From the IMG/VR virus record IMGVR_UViG_3300036944_000550, positions 32,536-96,535 of that record: DNA of 64,000 bases. One strand, written 5' to 3'. Each line of letters opens with the position of its first letter. Position 1 is the stretch's first letter. Shown piece after piece: positions 16,948 through 28,500 of the stretch. The notes beneath the pieces are model-generated. The model saw only the letters and a program-made list of their open reading frames with translations, ran no database searches and was not told the DNA's origin. A program made the position numbers and the translations under genes. Origin of the DNA: a virus.

Positions 16948-18564
16948 TTAAAATTTTAGAATTGCTCTAATTTTCTCTACCTGATCTTCTTGACGAACGA
17001 TGAATTCTCTGTTATCCAGATATATAATTTCGCCTGTTTTGTTGTCAAGTTCAGGTTCTACCACACTATTTATAGTCAATCCAGTCAAAGATTGCGTAGT
17101 ATTACTGAGTATACTAGAAGATGTTATTATTGGTATTATAGGAAGAAGGTATATACTTTCCAATGAACCATCGTTGTTGGCATCAACCTTTTGAACGACA
17201 ATAAATTTACCGCCGCTGTCAGTTGTAATCACATCATCCAAGGCATAACTAGCAGGAGATGAAGTGTTAATAATGTAACAGCAGGTTCCCGTGGAATCTT
17301 GAAAATTATTATTAGTATCAAAAATTAATGGATTTTTAACCAATCCGATTTGTCGGAAATCATTATTCAGAAACAGATCAGCAGTGTCATTTGTTAAATT
17401 GACAGAGAATCCAACATTAGTTGCAAACAGTTCTTTTTGTGCATTCGCACCATGACCTGCTCTTGGTGAAATAACTGCAATTATACTAGCACCAGATCCT
17501 TCTACGCCATCAATAGTAATGTCAGCAAAAGAATAACCAGTACCACGATTTGTTATAGTAATTGAAAGAATTGCTCCATCATCTGGATCAATTTCTAGTG
17601 TTGCTTCTGCCCCAGAACCATCACCAATGATTCCAACCGATGCATCGTTTTCTTGGTAATCGATGCCGCCAGAAAGAATTTCTATGCGATCAATTGTTCC
17701 TGGAATAGCAGCATTCTCAACGTTTTGTTGCGCAGTACCAGACTCAGTAGCGCCCAAGGTGACAGAAGCCGCAGCACCAGATCCACCACCACCCGAGAAT
17801 GTGATGTACGCAAAACTATAACCTTCGCCTGGATTTGTCAGAGAAATATTTGTAAGAACTCCCGCACCAGAAACCGTAGCAGTTGCAACTGCACCAGTAC
17901 CATCACCATTTATGATAACTGTTGGTGCAGTTTCATATGAAGAACCAGTATTGGTAATAGTAATAGTGTCGATACGTCCATTAACATCAAATGCAGGATC
18001 ACCAGAACCTGCAATTTTTCTCACAGGGATAAATTCTGGTGTGAGAAACTTTGTCTTATCTGATGCCTCGACCTTAAACATAAACTTCCAGATATATCCA
18101 TCTGCTGTTTCAATCGCAGAAGTAGAAGTTCCTGTTGGTTTAGTGGTGCTTTGAGAATTACCATCATTGAAGATGCACTTATAAACATGGTCGTCATCAG
18201 TTAGCACATAAAATTCTGCATCTTTGAGCGATAGAGCACCACTGTTTGCAGCATATGCGTCACCATTCGCATCTAGTTCGCCATATTTGTCATCATACTG
18301 ATCATAAACTGTTCCTGACGCCCAGTTGATTCTAGGAATCATAAGAACTGTGTCGCTCGACTGAATACGTTTAACGAACAGCATGTTTCTATTTGACGTG
18401 TTCGCATAACGCACAGAATCTACTGGATCTTCGGGTGATTCTTCGTCATCCCATTCAGTTGTTCTGCCTACAAAGAAATAGTAGAAGTCGTTCTCGTTGT
18501 AAATATCACGATAAAGACTTCTTGCTATTTCTGTGCGACCTGCTGATCGTAAAAGAAGTGTCAT
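16948..18564 (-). CDS. 8: baseplate wedge protein gp8-like
   Basis: 538 residues. The N-terminus (RTEIARSLYRDIYNENDFYYFFVGRTTEWDDEE...) and the block IPRINWASGTVYDQYDD, followed by FYVLTDDDHVYKCI and GYIWKFMFKV, are the gp8 signature of T4-like phages. T4 gp8 is 334 residues; the extra length is two or three inserted GTGYSFA/GGSGAAA repeat units in the middle. Role: dimeric wedge subunit joining gp10/gp7 at the baseplate periphery. Lies between the DUF4815-type protein and gp7, close to T4 order. Confidence 0.85.
   Translation of the reverse strand: MTLLLRSAGRTEIARSLYRDIYNENDFYYFFVGRTTEWDDEESPEDPVDSVRYANTSNRNMLFVKRIQSSDTVLMIPRINWASGTVYDQYDDKYGELDANGDAYAANSGALSLKDAEFYVLTDDDHVYKCIFNDGNSQSTTKPTGTSTSAIETADGYIWKFMFKVEASDKTKFLTPEFIPVRKIAGSGDPAFDVNGRIDTITITNTGSSYETAPTVIINGDGTGAVATATVSGAGVLTNISLTNPGEGYSFAYITFSGGGGSGAAASVTLGATESGTAQQNVENAAIPGTIDRIEILSGGIDYQENDASVGIIGDGSGAEATLEIDPDDGAILSITITNRGTGYSFADITIDGVEGSGASIIAVISPRAGHGANAQKELFATNVGFSVNLTNDTADLFLNNDFRQIGLVKNPLIFDTNNNFQDSTGTCCYIINTSSPASYALDDVITTDSGGKFIVVQKVDANNDGSLESIYLLPIIPIITSSSILSNTTQSLTGLTINSVVEPELDNKTGEIIYLDNREFIVRQEDQVEKIRAILKF
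17067..17074 (-). promoter_or_regulatory. T4-type late promoter box (candidate)
   Basis: Exact TATAAATA on the - strand inside the gp8-like 3' end, about 135 nt upstream of the giant structural gene. Confidence 0.4.
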
Positions 18565-18570
18565 TTTATA

Positions 18571-19020
18571 TTACGAGATCGTAACCGTCCAAGTGATAGT
18601 CATGCTGTCTGATGCACCCTTGTTGATGACAGCAAATTCAGTGCGGCAAAGCATTGTTCCGCTGGTCAGAGCATTGAAGATACCTGCTTCAGTTACCGCA
18701 CCAGTACCTGCACCAGCACCAAACGTTGCAACATATTCAATTGCGTTTGCTGTTACCGTTGTTGAAGTCAAAGCAACACGTGCACCGAGTGCAGTTTCAA
18801 GAGCAGTATCACCTGCTGCTGGATTTGTTGTACCCGAACCAACACCCATGTGCGTCATAGCAGTAAGAGTGGTGTCTTTCATGCGCGAAGCAATATAAGC
18901 AAGACCAGTGTTAACAACAAGGTTAGGGACAGTTACTTCTTGAGTAACATTACCTGCTTCGTCGCGAAGAACGATGTTTAGTTCGCCCTTAGTACCTTTT
19001 ACGTTTTCGATTAGTTTCAT
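18571..19020 (-). CDS. small virion protein of fibre type
   Basis: 149 residues, start MKLIENVKGTKGELNIVLRDEAGNVTQEV. Middle MTHMGVGSGTTNPAAGDTALETALG and the end SMTITWTVTIS match a family of short tail-associated proteins in many phages (beta-rich, usually trimeric). A T4-type late promoter lies 58 nt upstream and no other gene intervenes, so it heads its own transcript. Exact position in the virion unknown. Confidence 0.65.
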   Translation of the reverse strand: MKLIENVKGTKGELNIVLRDEAGNVTQEVTVPNLVVNTGLAYIASRMKDTTLTAMTHMGVGSGTTNPAAGDTALETALGARVALTSTTVTANAIEYVATFGAGAGTGAVTEAGIFNALTSGTMLCRTEFAVINKGASDSMTITWTVTIS

Positions 19021-19078
19021 TTGTTTTACCTTCTTCTTAGTTGAAAAACAGGTTAATTTATCACCTGAGTATAATGTA

Positions 19079-19086
19079 TATTTATA
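19079..19086 (-). promoter_or_regulatory. T4-type late promoter
   Basis: Exact TATAAATA on the - strand in the 104-nt gap between the gp7-like gene and the 149-residue virion protein. Intergenic position and orientation fit a real late promoter read by the gp55/gp33-modified polymerase. Confidence 0.75.
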
Positions 19087-19124
19087 TAGACTGCTTTTAT
19101 TTATTCGGGTTTTATATTGTTATT

Positions 19125-22100
19125 TTAGATATCAAACCGCCCACGAAGAGCAGTAAAGTTTTGTGTAATTTCTGCGTCCGATAAGGCACGATCGTAGATC
19201 ATTGCCACACCAATATTACCTTTGAAAAATCTACTACTATTGAGATCATCCCAACCAATTTTTATATCATCCAGAGTAGTGCTAGTATGAGATACAGTAT
19301 TGGTGGCAGAGGTAATTCCACTAGATTGGCACAAATATGCCTTTGCTGATGTGCTGGTAACGGAAACTGCAACCATGCACCATGTTGAATCTGGAATAAG
19401 TAGTCCACTATCCCATTGATAGGTATTAATGGCATTGTTCCAAGTATATGAAAGTTTATTGGTTGTACCGTAAACCGTTAATCCAGTAGCAGTTGCGCTT
19501 CTAGAATACATGATACCATCATAATCATCCTGAGGGCCGTTTCGTTTTATCCAGACTATAAAAGTTGCTGCCGATGTTGTAAGTGATCCTGAACATTGGA
19601 CATAGTCATTGGTACCATCAAACACGATGGACCCACCATCTGCACTGCTATATGTTGGTCCATTGGTTAATGTTCCACTGTGGTCACCACCACTCATATC
19701 AGTCCATGTAGTGCCAGTTCCTGAGTAACTTAGAGAGTTACCTGCATCAAGATTCAATATAGAATTGGGAACAGGGAATGATGAATTGGTGCCAGCAAAG
19801 GTCATGGACTGACCAACATAATCTGAACCGAAATCGCCTTCGATATAATTTTGAACGTTAATGATTCCATCTTCAGTAACTGCTACTGTTTCAAATATGC
19901 CTTTGAGTACATCTAAAAGCGATTGTTCAGTTGCTGCAATAGATTCTATTGTTTCAGAATCATTTGCGACGATTAATAATTCAGTGGCACCTGCATCATC
20001 AGTTTTAACCAGATAAGGAATTATGCCGATTGTATCAGTTGATGTAACGGAATCTGTCAAAGATTTATACAGATGGTTGAATGAAGTTTCAGTAGCATTT
20101 GCCTCATCTACATCAATTGCTTCATCATTACCAGGACGCTCTATACCTGCGCTGGTATATTCATGTGTGATCACAGATTCTGCAAACGTTCTATAATACT
20201 CTACAGTTCTGGTAAACGATTCGGTCGCAATAACAGCATCTTCACCTGCTATATGTTCGAATGTAGTTCCTCCGATAGAAAGATAATAACCAAATGGCAT
20301 TCCAAACCCAGAAACAATAGTAATAACACCTTCACTGTTGATACTAATAGTCATAGTATAAAGACCACCATCTTTAGTTATATCAAAGGTGGTACCGTAA
20401 AGTGCACTGGCGTTATCAAACGGAGTAACATAAGAAGGTGTTATTACTTTCGAAACTGCAAATACATTTGCTTCAGAAGTCGTTGCTGCTTCAGCAAGAA
20501 CCTTTGCGAAATCAAATTCAGTAGTATCTGCTGCGACATAATTCTCATCGAAGAAACCGCCTTCAGCGTATGGATCTTGGAGGAAAATAGATTCTTGTAG
20601 AACCTTATCAAAATCAGTAATTGCATTTTCAGCAGTAATTGTTGTTTCGTTTACTTCTCTGACATATTGAACAACACGATCAAACACATCCAGTGTTTCT
20701 GTAGTATCATCTTCCGTTCCATAGATACCAACAGTAAAATCAAGAGTTGTTATATCTGCCACTGTAGCAGCATCAGCCAATACCTTAAAGACATGACTGC
20801 TATTTGCCTCTGCTACTGTTGCAGAGTCAGTAAGAACTTTTCTAAAGTTTACTGCATAATAGAACGTATCAGCAGACAATTCTTCAAGCACAAACTCATA
20901 GATATGCAGAGGTTGTATTGGTGTTGTAATGAATTGATTGAAGTCAACCGTCTGCTCAATGGTAAGTTCACCGAAGATAGCAGTACCTGCTGGGTGAGTA
21001 GTATTCTTGACAATATCCAACCATTTATTGGATGGAACATTTGAACGAACAACATATGAGTAGTTTTGATAGTAGAAGTTATCTTGTAGTTTGTTGACAT
21101 TCGACAACATACCACGCGAGTCTCTAAATCTGCCTGTCTTAACGTTTACTGCACCCGTGGTAAACGACAGAGTAGCAGTACATCCAAGTGCTGATTCTAT
21201 ATCTACTGTGAATGATTCGCGCTCGAAGTCAAATCCAGTATCGAAAATACTAACTGCGGTAGGACAACCATCAACATCAATCGCATCAATTCGAATTGAT
21301 GCCTTGTTATCTCTACCAACAAGAGTATACGGATTCAGCGTAGTGTCAGTTTCATTATATTTGTTTAAAAAGTATCCAGAACTGCTTGACGTTGTAGTAA
21401 CATATGTCAGACCTGTCAACGTACCAGGAGTCGTTGTTATAATACTGCCCGCAGATGTTGTTAAGGTAAACCCAGTAACATTCGGTGATACACCAGTTAC
21501 TGCAGAAACTTTATAGACAGTTCCTGTCGTGTATCCAGTAATAGTTCCTGTGCCTCCACGAGTACCAGTAATTGTTACAGTACTATTAACTGCAAGTGTT
21601 GATGGTCCACAAGTAAATTGACCCTCGGTCCCAGAAACAGCAACAGTTGCTGCAAGAGTTCCAGTTGTCCCTGAATTAAATTCTACAGTATATGAACCTA
21701 CTGATCCAGATTCATCGATCGAGTAAATATCGCCGACTGAGAATCCGCATGGTGGTGTCCCAGAACAATCAATAACATCAACAGTTGAAAGTTGACGAAC
21801 AACATACCCATACAGGGTTGTCGTAGTTCCAGAAACTATCTCAACCTTAGTTCGTATTGCTTCTGTGGAAAACGTAACAGCAGGCGCTGTTGAATATCCA
21901 GATCCACCGTTTGTAACTATTACGTGTGATATTTCACCAGTATCTGTCAGGATTGTTCTAGCAGTTGCAGATGTTCCTGTCGCTGAGGTAAATTGTACTG
22001 CAGGTGCTGCAAAATATCCATTACCACCATCAGTAACAGGTTCATAAAGTCTATTATTTCCTGGATCTGCAGGTGCAATATTAATCCCAGTACCCAGTGT

Positions 22101-23255
22101 TGCATTATTTGCAGATAATGCTAATTTTATTTGGTTGGAATTTACAACAATTACGTAATATATTGCATACTCTGTTAATCCGCCGACAACATGTCCTGTG
22201 CCTCTAGTATATATTACAATATCACCAGTAGAATAACCGTGACTGTTTATTGTAATTATATTCGTGGCATCATTTACGCCTGTTGATGAGTTGAATTCCT
22301 TATACGCATCACCAACAATTGCCTTTACTTGACCACCAGAAACTAAAGCATTCGCAGAAGCGCCAGCGCCTGGAACTAAAATTCGTGCAGTTTTAGGTAA
22401 ACTTGTCACCAACTCATACACGGCAGGGAAAACATATGCGAATTTAGTTACATTGCTTATGTTAGTTTCAACAGTTCGTTCATATGTTACTGATGAGACA
22501 TTCTCATAATATGTAATTTTGACTGTTTTGCTGTTTAGGTCGAATGGATTTGCTGTGATAGATGAATCAACTGCAAGTTTTAATGTTATGTCTTCAATCC
22601 AGATACCATCAGATGCACGAAGCACCTGTTCAGATGGATAAAAGATTTCTGTACGTTCATTGTATAAGATTCTAAAGAGAAGTTCAATTGCCTTCTCAGA
22701 ACCCTTTGCTTCATAGAACTGCTTGATGAATTTGATTAATCTTCTGTCATCAATCTGCGCAGTAAGCGGAAAGTTCTGTGCATACTGGTTCTTAAACTTG
22801 GGGAGGAATGTATCAAGTGTTCTGTTAATATCGAAATTCTTCTCGTAGTTGAGAAGGAAATTGTTTACCTGATTTTCTTCATCTAAAAACTCATAATATT
22901 TTTCTAGGAACGTAATGAATACAGGATACTCGACACGAACGAAATCTGGAAGTTGGTTTGCAATAAGATGACTTAATGATTGCTTGAAACCATTGTAGGC
23001 ATCATCAATATACACCATGTTCGCAGTTGCTGCCGCACCAGATCCACTACCACCTGAAAATGTAATTGTTGGCGGTGAAAGATAATTATAACCAGCAGAT
23101 GTCAAAGTAATTGCAGTAACTTTACCAGAAGAAACTGTAGCAGTTGCTGTAGCATTTCCGCTGATTGTAACTGTTGGCGCAGAGGTATAACCTGATCCAC
23201 CATCAGTGACAGTTACACTAGCAACCTTCTTATAATATGAGGTGGTTTCGGTCAT
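19125..23255 (-). CDS. 7: baseplate wedge protein gp7-like with C-terminal LamG-like domain
   Basis: 1376 residues (T4 gp7 is 1032). After an N-terminal [10 protein letters not shown] repeat, the block [28 protein letters not shown]... and [26 protein letters not shown] identify gp7, the wedge organiser that binds gp10, gp8 and gp6. The middle carries more GxGY repeats and a module shared with the giant DUF4815-type protein. About the last 200 residues ([19 protein letters not shown] ... [20 protein letters not shown]) form a LamG/concanavalin-like jelly roll, which typically binds glycans. That domain is not part of T4 gp7. Confidence 0.85.
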   Translation of the reverse strand: MTETTSYYKKVASVTVTDGGSGYTSAPTVTISGNATATATVSSGKVTAITLTSAGYNYLSPPTITFSGGSGSGAAATANMVYIDDAYNGFKQSLSHLIANQLPDFVRVEYPVFITFLEKYYEFLDEENQVNNFLLNYEKNFDINRTLDTFLPKFKNQYAQNFPLTAQIDDRRLIKFIKQFYEAKGSEKAIELLFRILYNERTEIFYPSEQVLRASDGIWIEDITLKLAVDSSITANPFDLNSKTVKITYYENVSSVTYERTVETNISNVTKFAYVFPAVYELVTSLPKTARILVPGAGASANALVSGGQVKAIVGDAYKEFNSSTGVNDATNIITINSHGYSTGDIVIYTRGTGHVVGGLTEYAIYYVIVVNSNQIKLALSANNATLGTGINIAPADPGNNRLYEPVTDGGNGYFAAPAVQFTSATGTSATARTILTDTGEISHVIVTNGGSGYSTAPAVTFSTEAIRTKVEIVSGTTTTLYGYVVRQLSTVDVIDCSGTPPCGFSVGDIYSIDESGSVGSYTVEFNSGTTGTLAATVAVSGTEGQFTCGPSTLAVNSTVTITGTRGGTGTITGYTTGTVYKVSAVTGVSPNVTGFTLTTSAGSIITTTPGTLTGLTYVTTTSSSSGYFLNKYNETDTTLNPYTLVGRDNKASIRIDAIDVDGCPTAVSIFDTGFDFERESFTVDIESALGCTATLSFTTGAVNVKTGRFRDSRGMLSNVNKLQDNFYYQNYSYVVRSNVPSNKWLDIVKNTTHPAGTAIFGELTIEQTVDFNQFITTPIQPLHIYEFVLEELSADTFYYAVNFRKVLTDSATVAEANSSHVFKVLADAATVADITTLDFTVGIYGTEDDTTETLDVFDRVVQYVREVNETTITAENAITDFDKVLQESIFLQDPYAEGGFFDENYVAADTTEFDFAKVLAEAATTSEANVFAVSKVITPSYVTPFDNASALYGTTFDITKDGGLYTMTISINSEGVITIVSGFGMPFGYYLSIGGTTFEHIAGEDAVIATESFTRTVEYYRTFAESVITHEYTSAGIERPGNDEAIDVDEANATETSFNHLYKSLTDSVTSTDTIGIIPYLVKTDDAGATELLIVANDSETIESIAATEQSLLDVLKGIFETVAVTEDGIINVQNYIEGDFGSDYVGQSMTFAGTNSSFPVPNSILNLDAGNSLSYSGTGTTWTDMSGGDHSGTLTNGPTYSSADGGSIVFDGTNDYVQCSGSLTTSAATFIVWIKRNGPQDDYDGIMYSRSATATGLTVYGTTNKLSYTWNNAINTYQWDSGLLIPDSTWCMVAVSVTSTSAKAYLCQSSGITSATNTVSHTSTTLDDIKIGWDDLNSSRFFKGNIGVAMIYDRALSDAEITQNFTALRGRFDI
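21400..21680 (-). repeat. module duplicated in the giant DUF4815-type gene
   Basis: Encodes [17 protein letters not shown]...[12 protein letters not shown]...LTYVTT. A nearly identical module is coded at about 11560-11830 in the giant structural gene. DNA identity between the two is high over runs such as AGTACCAGTAATTGTTACAG, so the copy is recent or kept alike by gene conversion. Confidence 0.75.
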
Positions 23256-23258
23256 TTA

Positions 23259-25139
23259 TTATTCTTGCGAATTAGCAACTGCAGTAATCGACAGACCTGC
23301 AGGAATATTTGTAACTGAATTTGCTGCACTAGTATCCAATGTTAACACAGTATTTCTAGCAGCATAAGGAAAAACCGCTGCCGTCGAAGAAGTGGTAGTA
23401 GATGTTAAGTCTGTTGTTAAAATATTTGGAGCATCACCAAAAGGTTCAACATAGATTCTCAATTCTGTTTCCAAATCAATTAAAAGATCTGTGATAGTTA
23501 CAACACCCGTAGTGTAATCAACGCTTCCAGTGTTAGATAGAACAATTGTGTCATCAGAAACCCTCTTCATTACAAGAGTTCCAATGTCACCAACTGTTAT
23601 ATCATGCTGATCCGTTATATAAACATCATAGTTTTGTGTGCCAATAGTTGTATTAAAAGTCGTCGTTTTCAGAGTTTCAATTTCAAGCGGACCATTAAAT
23701 CTTATTACATAATCTTCAGCAACTCCTGCAAATATTGGTATTCTTTTGTGCATCAAAACTTGGATACTGGAAGAGAAAATAGACTGGGTTGTTCCAACAA
23801 CTGCAGAAAGCAATTTAGAATAATAAAAGTTTTTCTGTAGTTTGTTAACATTATTTGTGAAGAAACTTTCAATTACTGTTCTAACCTCAGATTCAATTCT
23901 CGAGGAAGTTAATGACGTAATTGTTTTGTTGTAGTTGACTGAAATGTTCAACCCGATGTATGTTACGATTGGGTCGACGAACTCGGGTTGAATCGAAACA
24001 ACACTTCTTGGTCGAATAATATCTCTAGCGATAATGTCCTTATCTGCTTGGGAGACAATCGATCCAGGTAGTGGTTGAATAGATATAAATACCTTACCGT
24101 AAATAGGAGGATTGTTTTCTTCACCACCCCAAACAGCAATAGAATTGATGTTACCAAATCTGGATCTGATCAATGTCTCGTAGTCATCAGAAGTGACAAC
24201 ACGATTTTTAGTAGAATTAAATTTGGGAGCATTATAACGAATACTGTCAACACTTTCCTTTTCGCGACCACCCGTCGCAGCAGATCCAAGATAGACTACT
24301 TTAGACTCCCCAGATGCAGTAAAAGTTTTTGATGGTGAAAAGTTAGGAATAGAGTTCGCTGCTGATCCACTGCTAACAATATAATCGATGCTAACAATAT
24401 TACCAACTTGCAGTTGCTGTCCGATAATATCATCACCAAATCTTACTTCATATAATCCTGATGGACCTTCTTCAATAAAGAATGCCTTTGTAGTTTCATC
24501 GACTTCCATGATGTCATCATAGAAATTCCACGTTACAGTTGTTGTGACTGTGGATGATGTCTGCACTCTTACTCTAACAGTAGTAGTATCAATATTTACA
24601 TTCGGTAGAACAAATGGACCAGACTTATTAGATTGATCAACAATGAACGTATTAGTTACTCGCTTACCTTCAATCAGTTCCATCGGGAAAGTAAATCCTG
24701 TTTGTCCAGTTTCAAGAGTTACTAGTCCAGAAACATAGTCCTCTTTCGGAAAGAAAGTATATGTGTTCTTTGCTGTCTTTGCAGTGAACGGTGTATCACG
24801 TAATATAGTTAAACTTGTATTGGTAAACGTAACAGGCGGATCAATCTGCAATGTTATATTGGCGCGAGCAGATTTTCTAGAAGTCGGCGTATAACCTAAT
24901 GTTTTCGCAATAGATGTGACTGAATTTCTCTTGACTGCACTATCAATAAACATTTCATTTGCTTGAAGGTGTGCAAGAGTTGCATTATAATGTGTATTAT
25001 ATGCAAGAATATCAAGAAGTATCGTGAGACCTGCGCCATCAAAGTTGTAATCTTGGAACTCCTCTTGCGATTGCATGAAGGTTTTTAGATTTTCCTTGAT
25101 AGTTGCGAAATCTAATTCAGTTACATTAAGTTGTGACAT
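23259..25139 (-). CDS. 6: baseplate wedge protein gp6 (baseplate J family)
   Basis: 626 residues, close to T4 gp6 (660). LLDILAYNTHYNATLAHLQANEMFIDSAVKRNSVTSIAKTLGYTP is the strongly conserved N-terminal block of T4-type gp6/baseplate J proteins, and RFGNINSIAVWGGEENNPPIYGKVFISIQP marks the core domain. gp6 forms the ring that holds the wedges together and triggers sheath contraction. Directly upstream of gp7 and downstream of gp25, as in the standard wedge module. Confidence 0.9.
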   Translation of the reverse strand: MSQLNVTELDFATIKENLKTFMQSQEEFQDYNFDGAGLTILLDILAYNTHYNATLAHLQANEMFIDSAVKRNSVTSIAKTLGYTPTSRKSARANITLQIDPPVTFTNTSLTILRDTPFTAKTAKNTYTFFPKEDYVSGLVTLETGQTGFTFPMELIEGKRVTNTFIVDQSNKSGPFVLPNVNIDTTTVRVRVQTSSTVTTTVTWNFYDDIMEVDETTKAFFIEEGPSGLYEVRFGDDIIGQQLQVGNIVSIDYIVSSGSAANSIPNFSPSKTFTASGESKVVYLGSAATGGREKESVDSIRYNAPKFNSTKNRVVTSDDYETLIRSRFGNINSIAVWGGEENNPPIYGKVFISIQPLPGSIVSQADKDIIARDIIRPRSVVSIQPEFVDPIVTYIGLNISVNYNKTITSLTSSRIESEVRTVIESFFTNNVNKLQKNFYYSKLLSAVVGTTQSIFSSSIQVLMHKRIPIFAGVAEDYVIRFNGPLEIETLKTTTFNTTIGTQNYDVYITDQHDITVGDIGTLVMKRVSDDTIVLSNTGSVDYTTGVVTITDLLIDLETELRIYVEPFGDAPNILTTDLTSTTTSSTAAVFPYAARNTVLTLDTSAANSVTNIPAGLSITAVANSQE

Positions 25140-25140
25140 C

Positions 25141-25539
25141 TTATCTACTTCTTCTTAGAACAGTTGAAAATGAAACGGGATCCGGAATCCCGACAACATA
25201 AAAATAAATGGAGACATTAAATGCATTCTGATCAAAGAGCGGCACAACATCTATTTGTTGTGCTCTAACTCGCGGTTCATACTTATTAATTAATAACTCT
25301 AATCTTAATTTTAAAGAGTTAGCAGTAACAATATCAACATTCTCAAACATCATACCGTAGATCGGAGAACCAATCTTGGGTTGGAATGGTCTTTCGTAAA
25401 AGTTCGTAAGAACGAGAACTTTTAGTGCCTGTTTTACAGCATTGACATCAAACTTTCTCGCAACGTCACCCGTAATTGGATGCATTGCGAAGGATAAGTC
25501 TAGATCCGAATAGATTCTGTTTACTGTTTTTGTTGTCAT
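25141..25539 (-). CDS. 25: baseplate wedge protein gp25
   Basis: 132 residues, the size of T4 gp25 (132). IYSDLDLSFAMHPITGDVARKFDVNAVKQALK and NFYERPFQPKIGSPIYGMMFEN are the classic gp25 (lysozyme-related fold, W0 wedge) blocks. It joins gp6 and gp53 and primes sheath polymerisation. No Shine-Dalgarno sequence precedes the ATG; instead a perfect late promoter box ends 5 nt before it, predicting a leaderless message. gp6 follows immediately. Confidence 0.9.
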   Translation of the reverse strand: MTTKTVNRIYSDLDLSFAMHPITGDVARKFDVNAVKQALKVLVLTNFYERPFQPKIGSPIYGMMFENVDIVTANSLKLRLELLINKYEPRVRAQQIDVVPLFDQNAFNVSIYFYVVGIPDPVSFSTVLRRSR

Positions 25540-25544
25540 ATAGT

Positions 25545-25552
25545 TATTTATA
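25545..25552 (-). promoter_or_regulatory. T4-type late promoter placed for a leaderless gp25 mRNA
   Basis: Exact TATAAATA on the - strand, then ACTAT, then the gp25 ATG. If the box sits at -13 to -6 as in T4, transcription would start at the A of the ATG. Confidence 0.7.
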
Positions 25553-25554
25553 TG

Positions 25555-28500
25555 TTACCAAGGAGTGAATTTACCAGGACTTATAATTTTAGTACTACCA
25601 TTAGACTGTAATTTAGCGGTTCCGTTCGCAGTTCCGCTTCGTTTCTGTCCATTGTAAAGAACCCAACCAATATGAATCCATGCTGTTTTTCCACTCGCAG
25701 TTTCTAAGAGAATTTGATCACATTTCGGTAAAGAAGTTGCAATGTAATTTGCGATTTCAATCATCTTTTTACGATTATCTGCAAATCCCCACTGAATATC
25801 TACTGCGGCATATCTATGTGCACTTTTCGTATCATGTCGGAAACCAGAGTTGATTCTAAAACCTGGATATCTTTCTCTCAATGGTTCTAGGATGTTCAAG
25901 CACAAACATCTATAATTTTGAATAATATCCCATTGACTGATTACACCCGACCCACCCTTCAAAGATCTTGGATATGAAATAAATTGACTCAACTTACGAG
26001 GGTAGAATGCCTTTGAAAAGAAATCATCCAAAACATAATTATCAGACAATTGAATGTTGCCTGAAATTTTACCACCACCAAGTGCAGGCATTGGTTTCTT
26101 AGTTTTGTAGAAGATATTACATCCAGGAATAGCATCAGGAACCTTGCCGAAATCACCAGTTACCGCAGAACTACCATCATCTGCCGCTGTTCCTGGACCT
26201 CCTGGTTGCGATGGATCTGACTTATCGACACAATCTTCAGTACCACTATCTGGTTCATCTGGTACGTCATTCTCAGTATTATCCGGAACACCTTGTGATC
26301 CACCACTTACGTTTGCTGCTGCAGCACCGCCGACATATTGTGATTTACCAGTTACAGATTTACTGACAGGTTTTTCAACAGTCTTGATAGTTGACAATGG
26401 AGCAGCGACTGCACATACAGCTTCTGCAGCAGAAGCTGGTTCGGTCACAGATGCCGTTGTAGTTCCAGCAACTGGTAGATTATGTGTACTTCCACCATTG
26501 GTGCCAGTGTCTGTTCCAGTTGCCCGAAGATTGGTACTACCAGCATTCAGAGTTGTTACATTTACTGTGGTTACGTCAAGAGTTGGAGTGTCAATCGGCG
26601 AAGAAGTTACAAGAGGTGCCTTTAGACTGATATTACCTGCACCTTCAACATTAACAGCAGCACCAGATTTTATTTCAGTTGCTGCACCTGATTTAGTTTT
26701 TATTGCTGCATCAGTGCATAAGTTTGTATCGCCTGTTGAATGATTGAAGAATGACCCTGCCGATTTAATATGAGTATCCGCTTTAGAGGTGACATTAACA
26801 CCTGCATCAGAGGTCAAATTAAACTTGCCTGTGACATCGGTTGTGAAATTGCCTTTCGAATCAATGTCGATATCACCAACATTTTCTAGAGACATTAATC
26901 CACCATTTCTTGCATAAATTCCATCGGCAACAGATAATGATAATCTACCCGCGATGTTAACGTCGACATCATTATGAATGTCCATAGAGACTTTACCATG
27001 CATTGTCAAATTTGTGTCGCTCATGATGATCACATTACAGTTTCCAGCAACGTGCACATTCGCCATACCTTCTATTAAAATGTATCCATTCTTGTCTAGA
27101 ATTGTGTATCCATCACCAACAATCTTAGTTACTTTGGTTCCGTTCGGTCCAATCTCGTCAAATGTTCCGGATCTATGTGCCCAGTTAAGTCTTTCAGAAC
27201 CAGGAGTGTCATCAATTTCCATAGCATGACCTGATTCAGAACCAAACACTTTATTGAATGGATATTGTGCATTATATGGTGATTCTGGTTGCGCCCAAGT
27301 AACACCATTTCTGCCTGCTGTTTGGACTTCACGTTTTCGAGATGCATTTCTTGCAGCAGGGGATGCTCCTGCGCTTAATGTTTCCCTATTCCCCGAAGAA
27401 CTCTTAGGACTCTTACCAATTTGGGGAGAGTTTACACCTGTTGCTAACGGATTTGTATCAGGTTTATTTACTGATGATCTTAATGGATATACGCTGGTAG
27501 GATCTTTAAACCCCTTCGTGTCATCTTGTTGAGATGCAGGCAATACATCTGTGTTTTTGGGTTGATTGTTTGATCTGAAAGTATCAATTGAATTGTCAGT
27601 ATTAACTTGGTCGCTTACTGCAGCATTTTGTACCTGAGTTGATGGTGTGAATGATACATCGGGTTCTTCTGGTTTGACTTCAAGTGCTATCTTCTCAGAT
27701 GTTGTTTCTTTAGTTCGCAGAGTTCCATCTGCATTCACAGTTTCAACAACAGTAGTCTTAGTTCCATCAGGATTAGTTATTGCTGTTGTTGTTATGGTGT
27801 TACCAGCAGCGTCGAAAATTGATGTTATTGTTGGATCAATAATATTGAGTTGTTTTTTAATTGGAGCAATATCTGTTTCAAAAGAATCAACAATCTGCGT
27901 CTTTGCAGATTGTAGAAGTTGGTATTTTTCTTCAAGTCCAGTAATTTTTGCTGCTTGAATTACTTTATCTAATTGTGCAGTAAGACTTGTGATAGACACT
28001 GGTCTTGATACTGCAATTTCTTTACCATCATATAAAAATCTGCCTGCAATATCAGTTCCTGCTGCTACATATTCTATTACGAGACTTCCAATAGTATTTT
28101 CTACTGCCGCCAACCCACCTTCGATTGGAGGCAGAACAGGAACATCTGGTTTCGCCACACTAATTTCTAATGGGGTAGCAGTAACAGAGTTATACCCAAT
28201 GTCATACCAATACTTTGATGTAATACCTGAAGTATCTTTTTTGATAATACCATTAGCATAATTTGCTGCAGTATCATAGTTGATACATAATGCTACTGAT
28301 AGTAATCCAGCAACAATATCCTTATCAGTTGAATCGTTTATTATTCTTGCATTATACAGCAGACTGTAAATGAAATTTAAATAAGCATATGCGATTTCGT
28401 CTTGGTATGATTTATTTGAAAGGATGTCAAATGCTGTTTCTATGCGTACATTGACAGGAATTCCAGTAAGCGCATAAGTCAAGAAATAATATTGGGCGCT

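Noticed and set aside
24084-24092. TATAAATA on the + strand inside gp6
   Set aside because: Wrong strand for the surrounding genes and deep within a coding region; expected by chance in AT-rich DNA.
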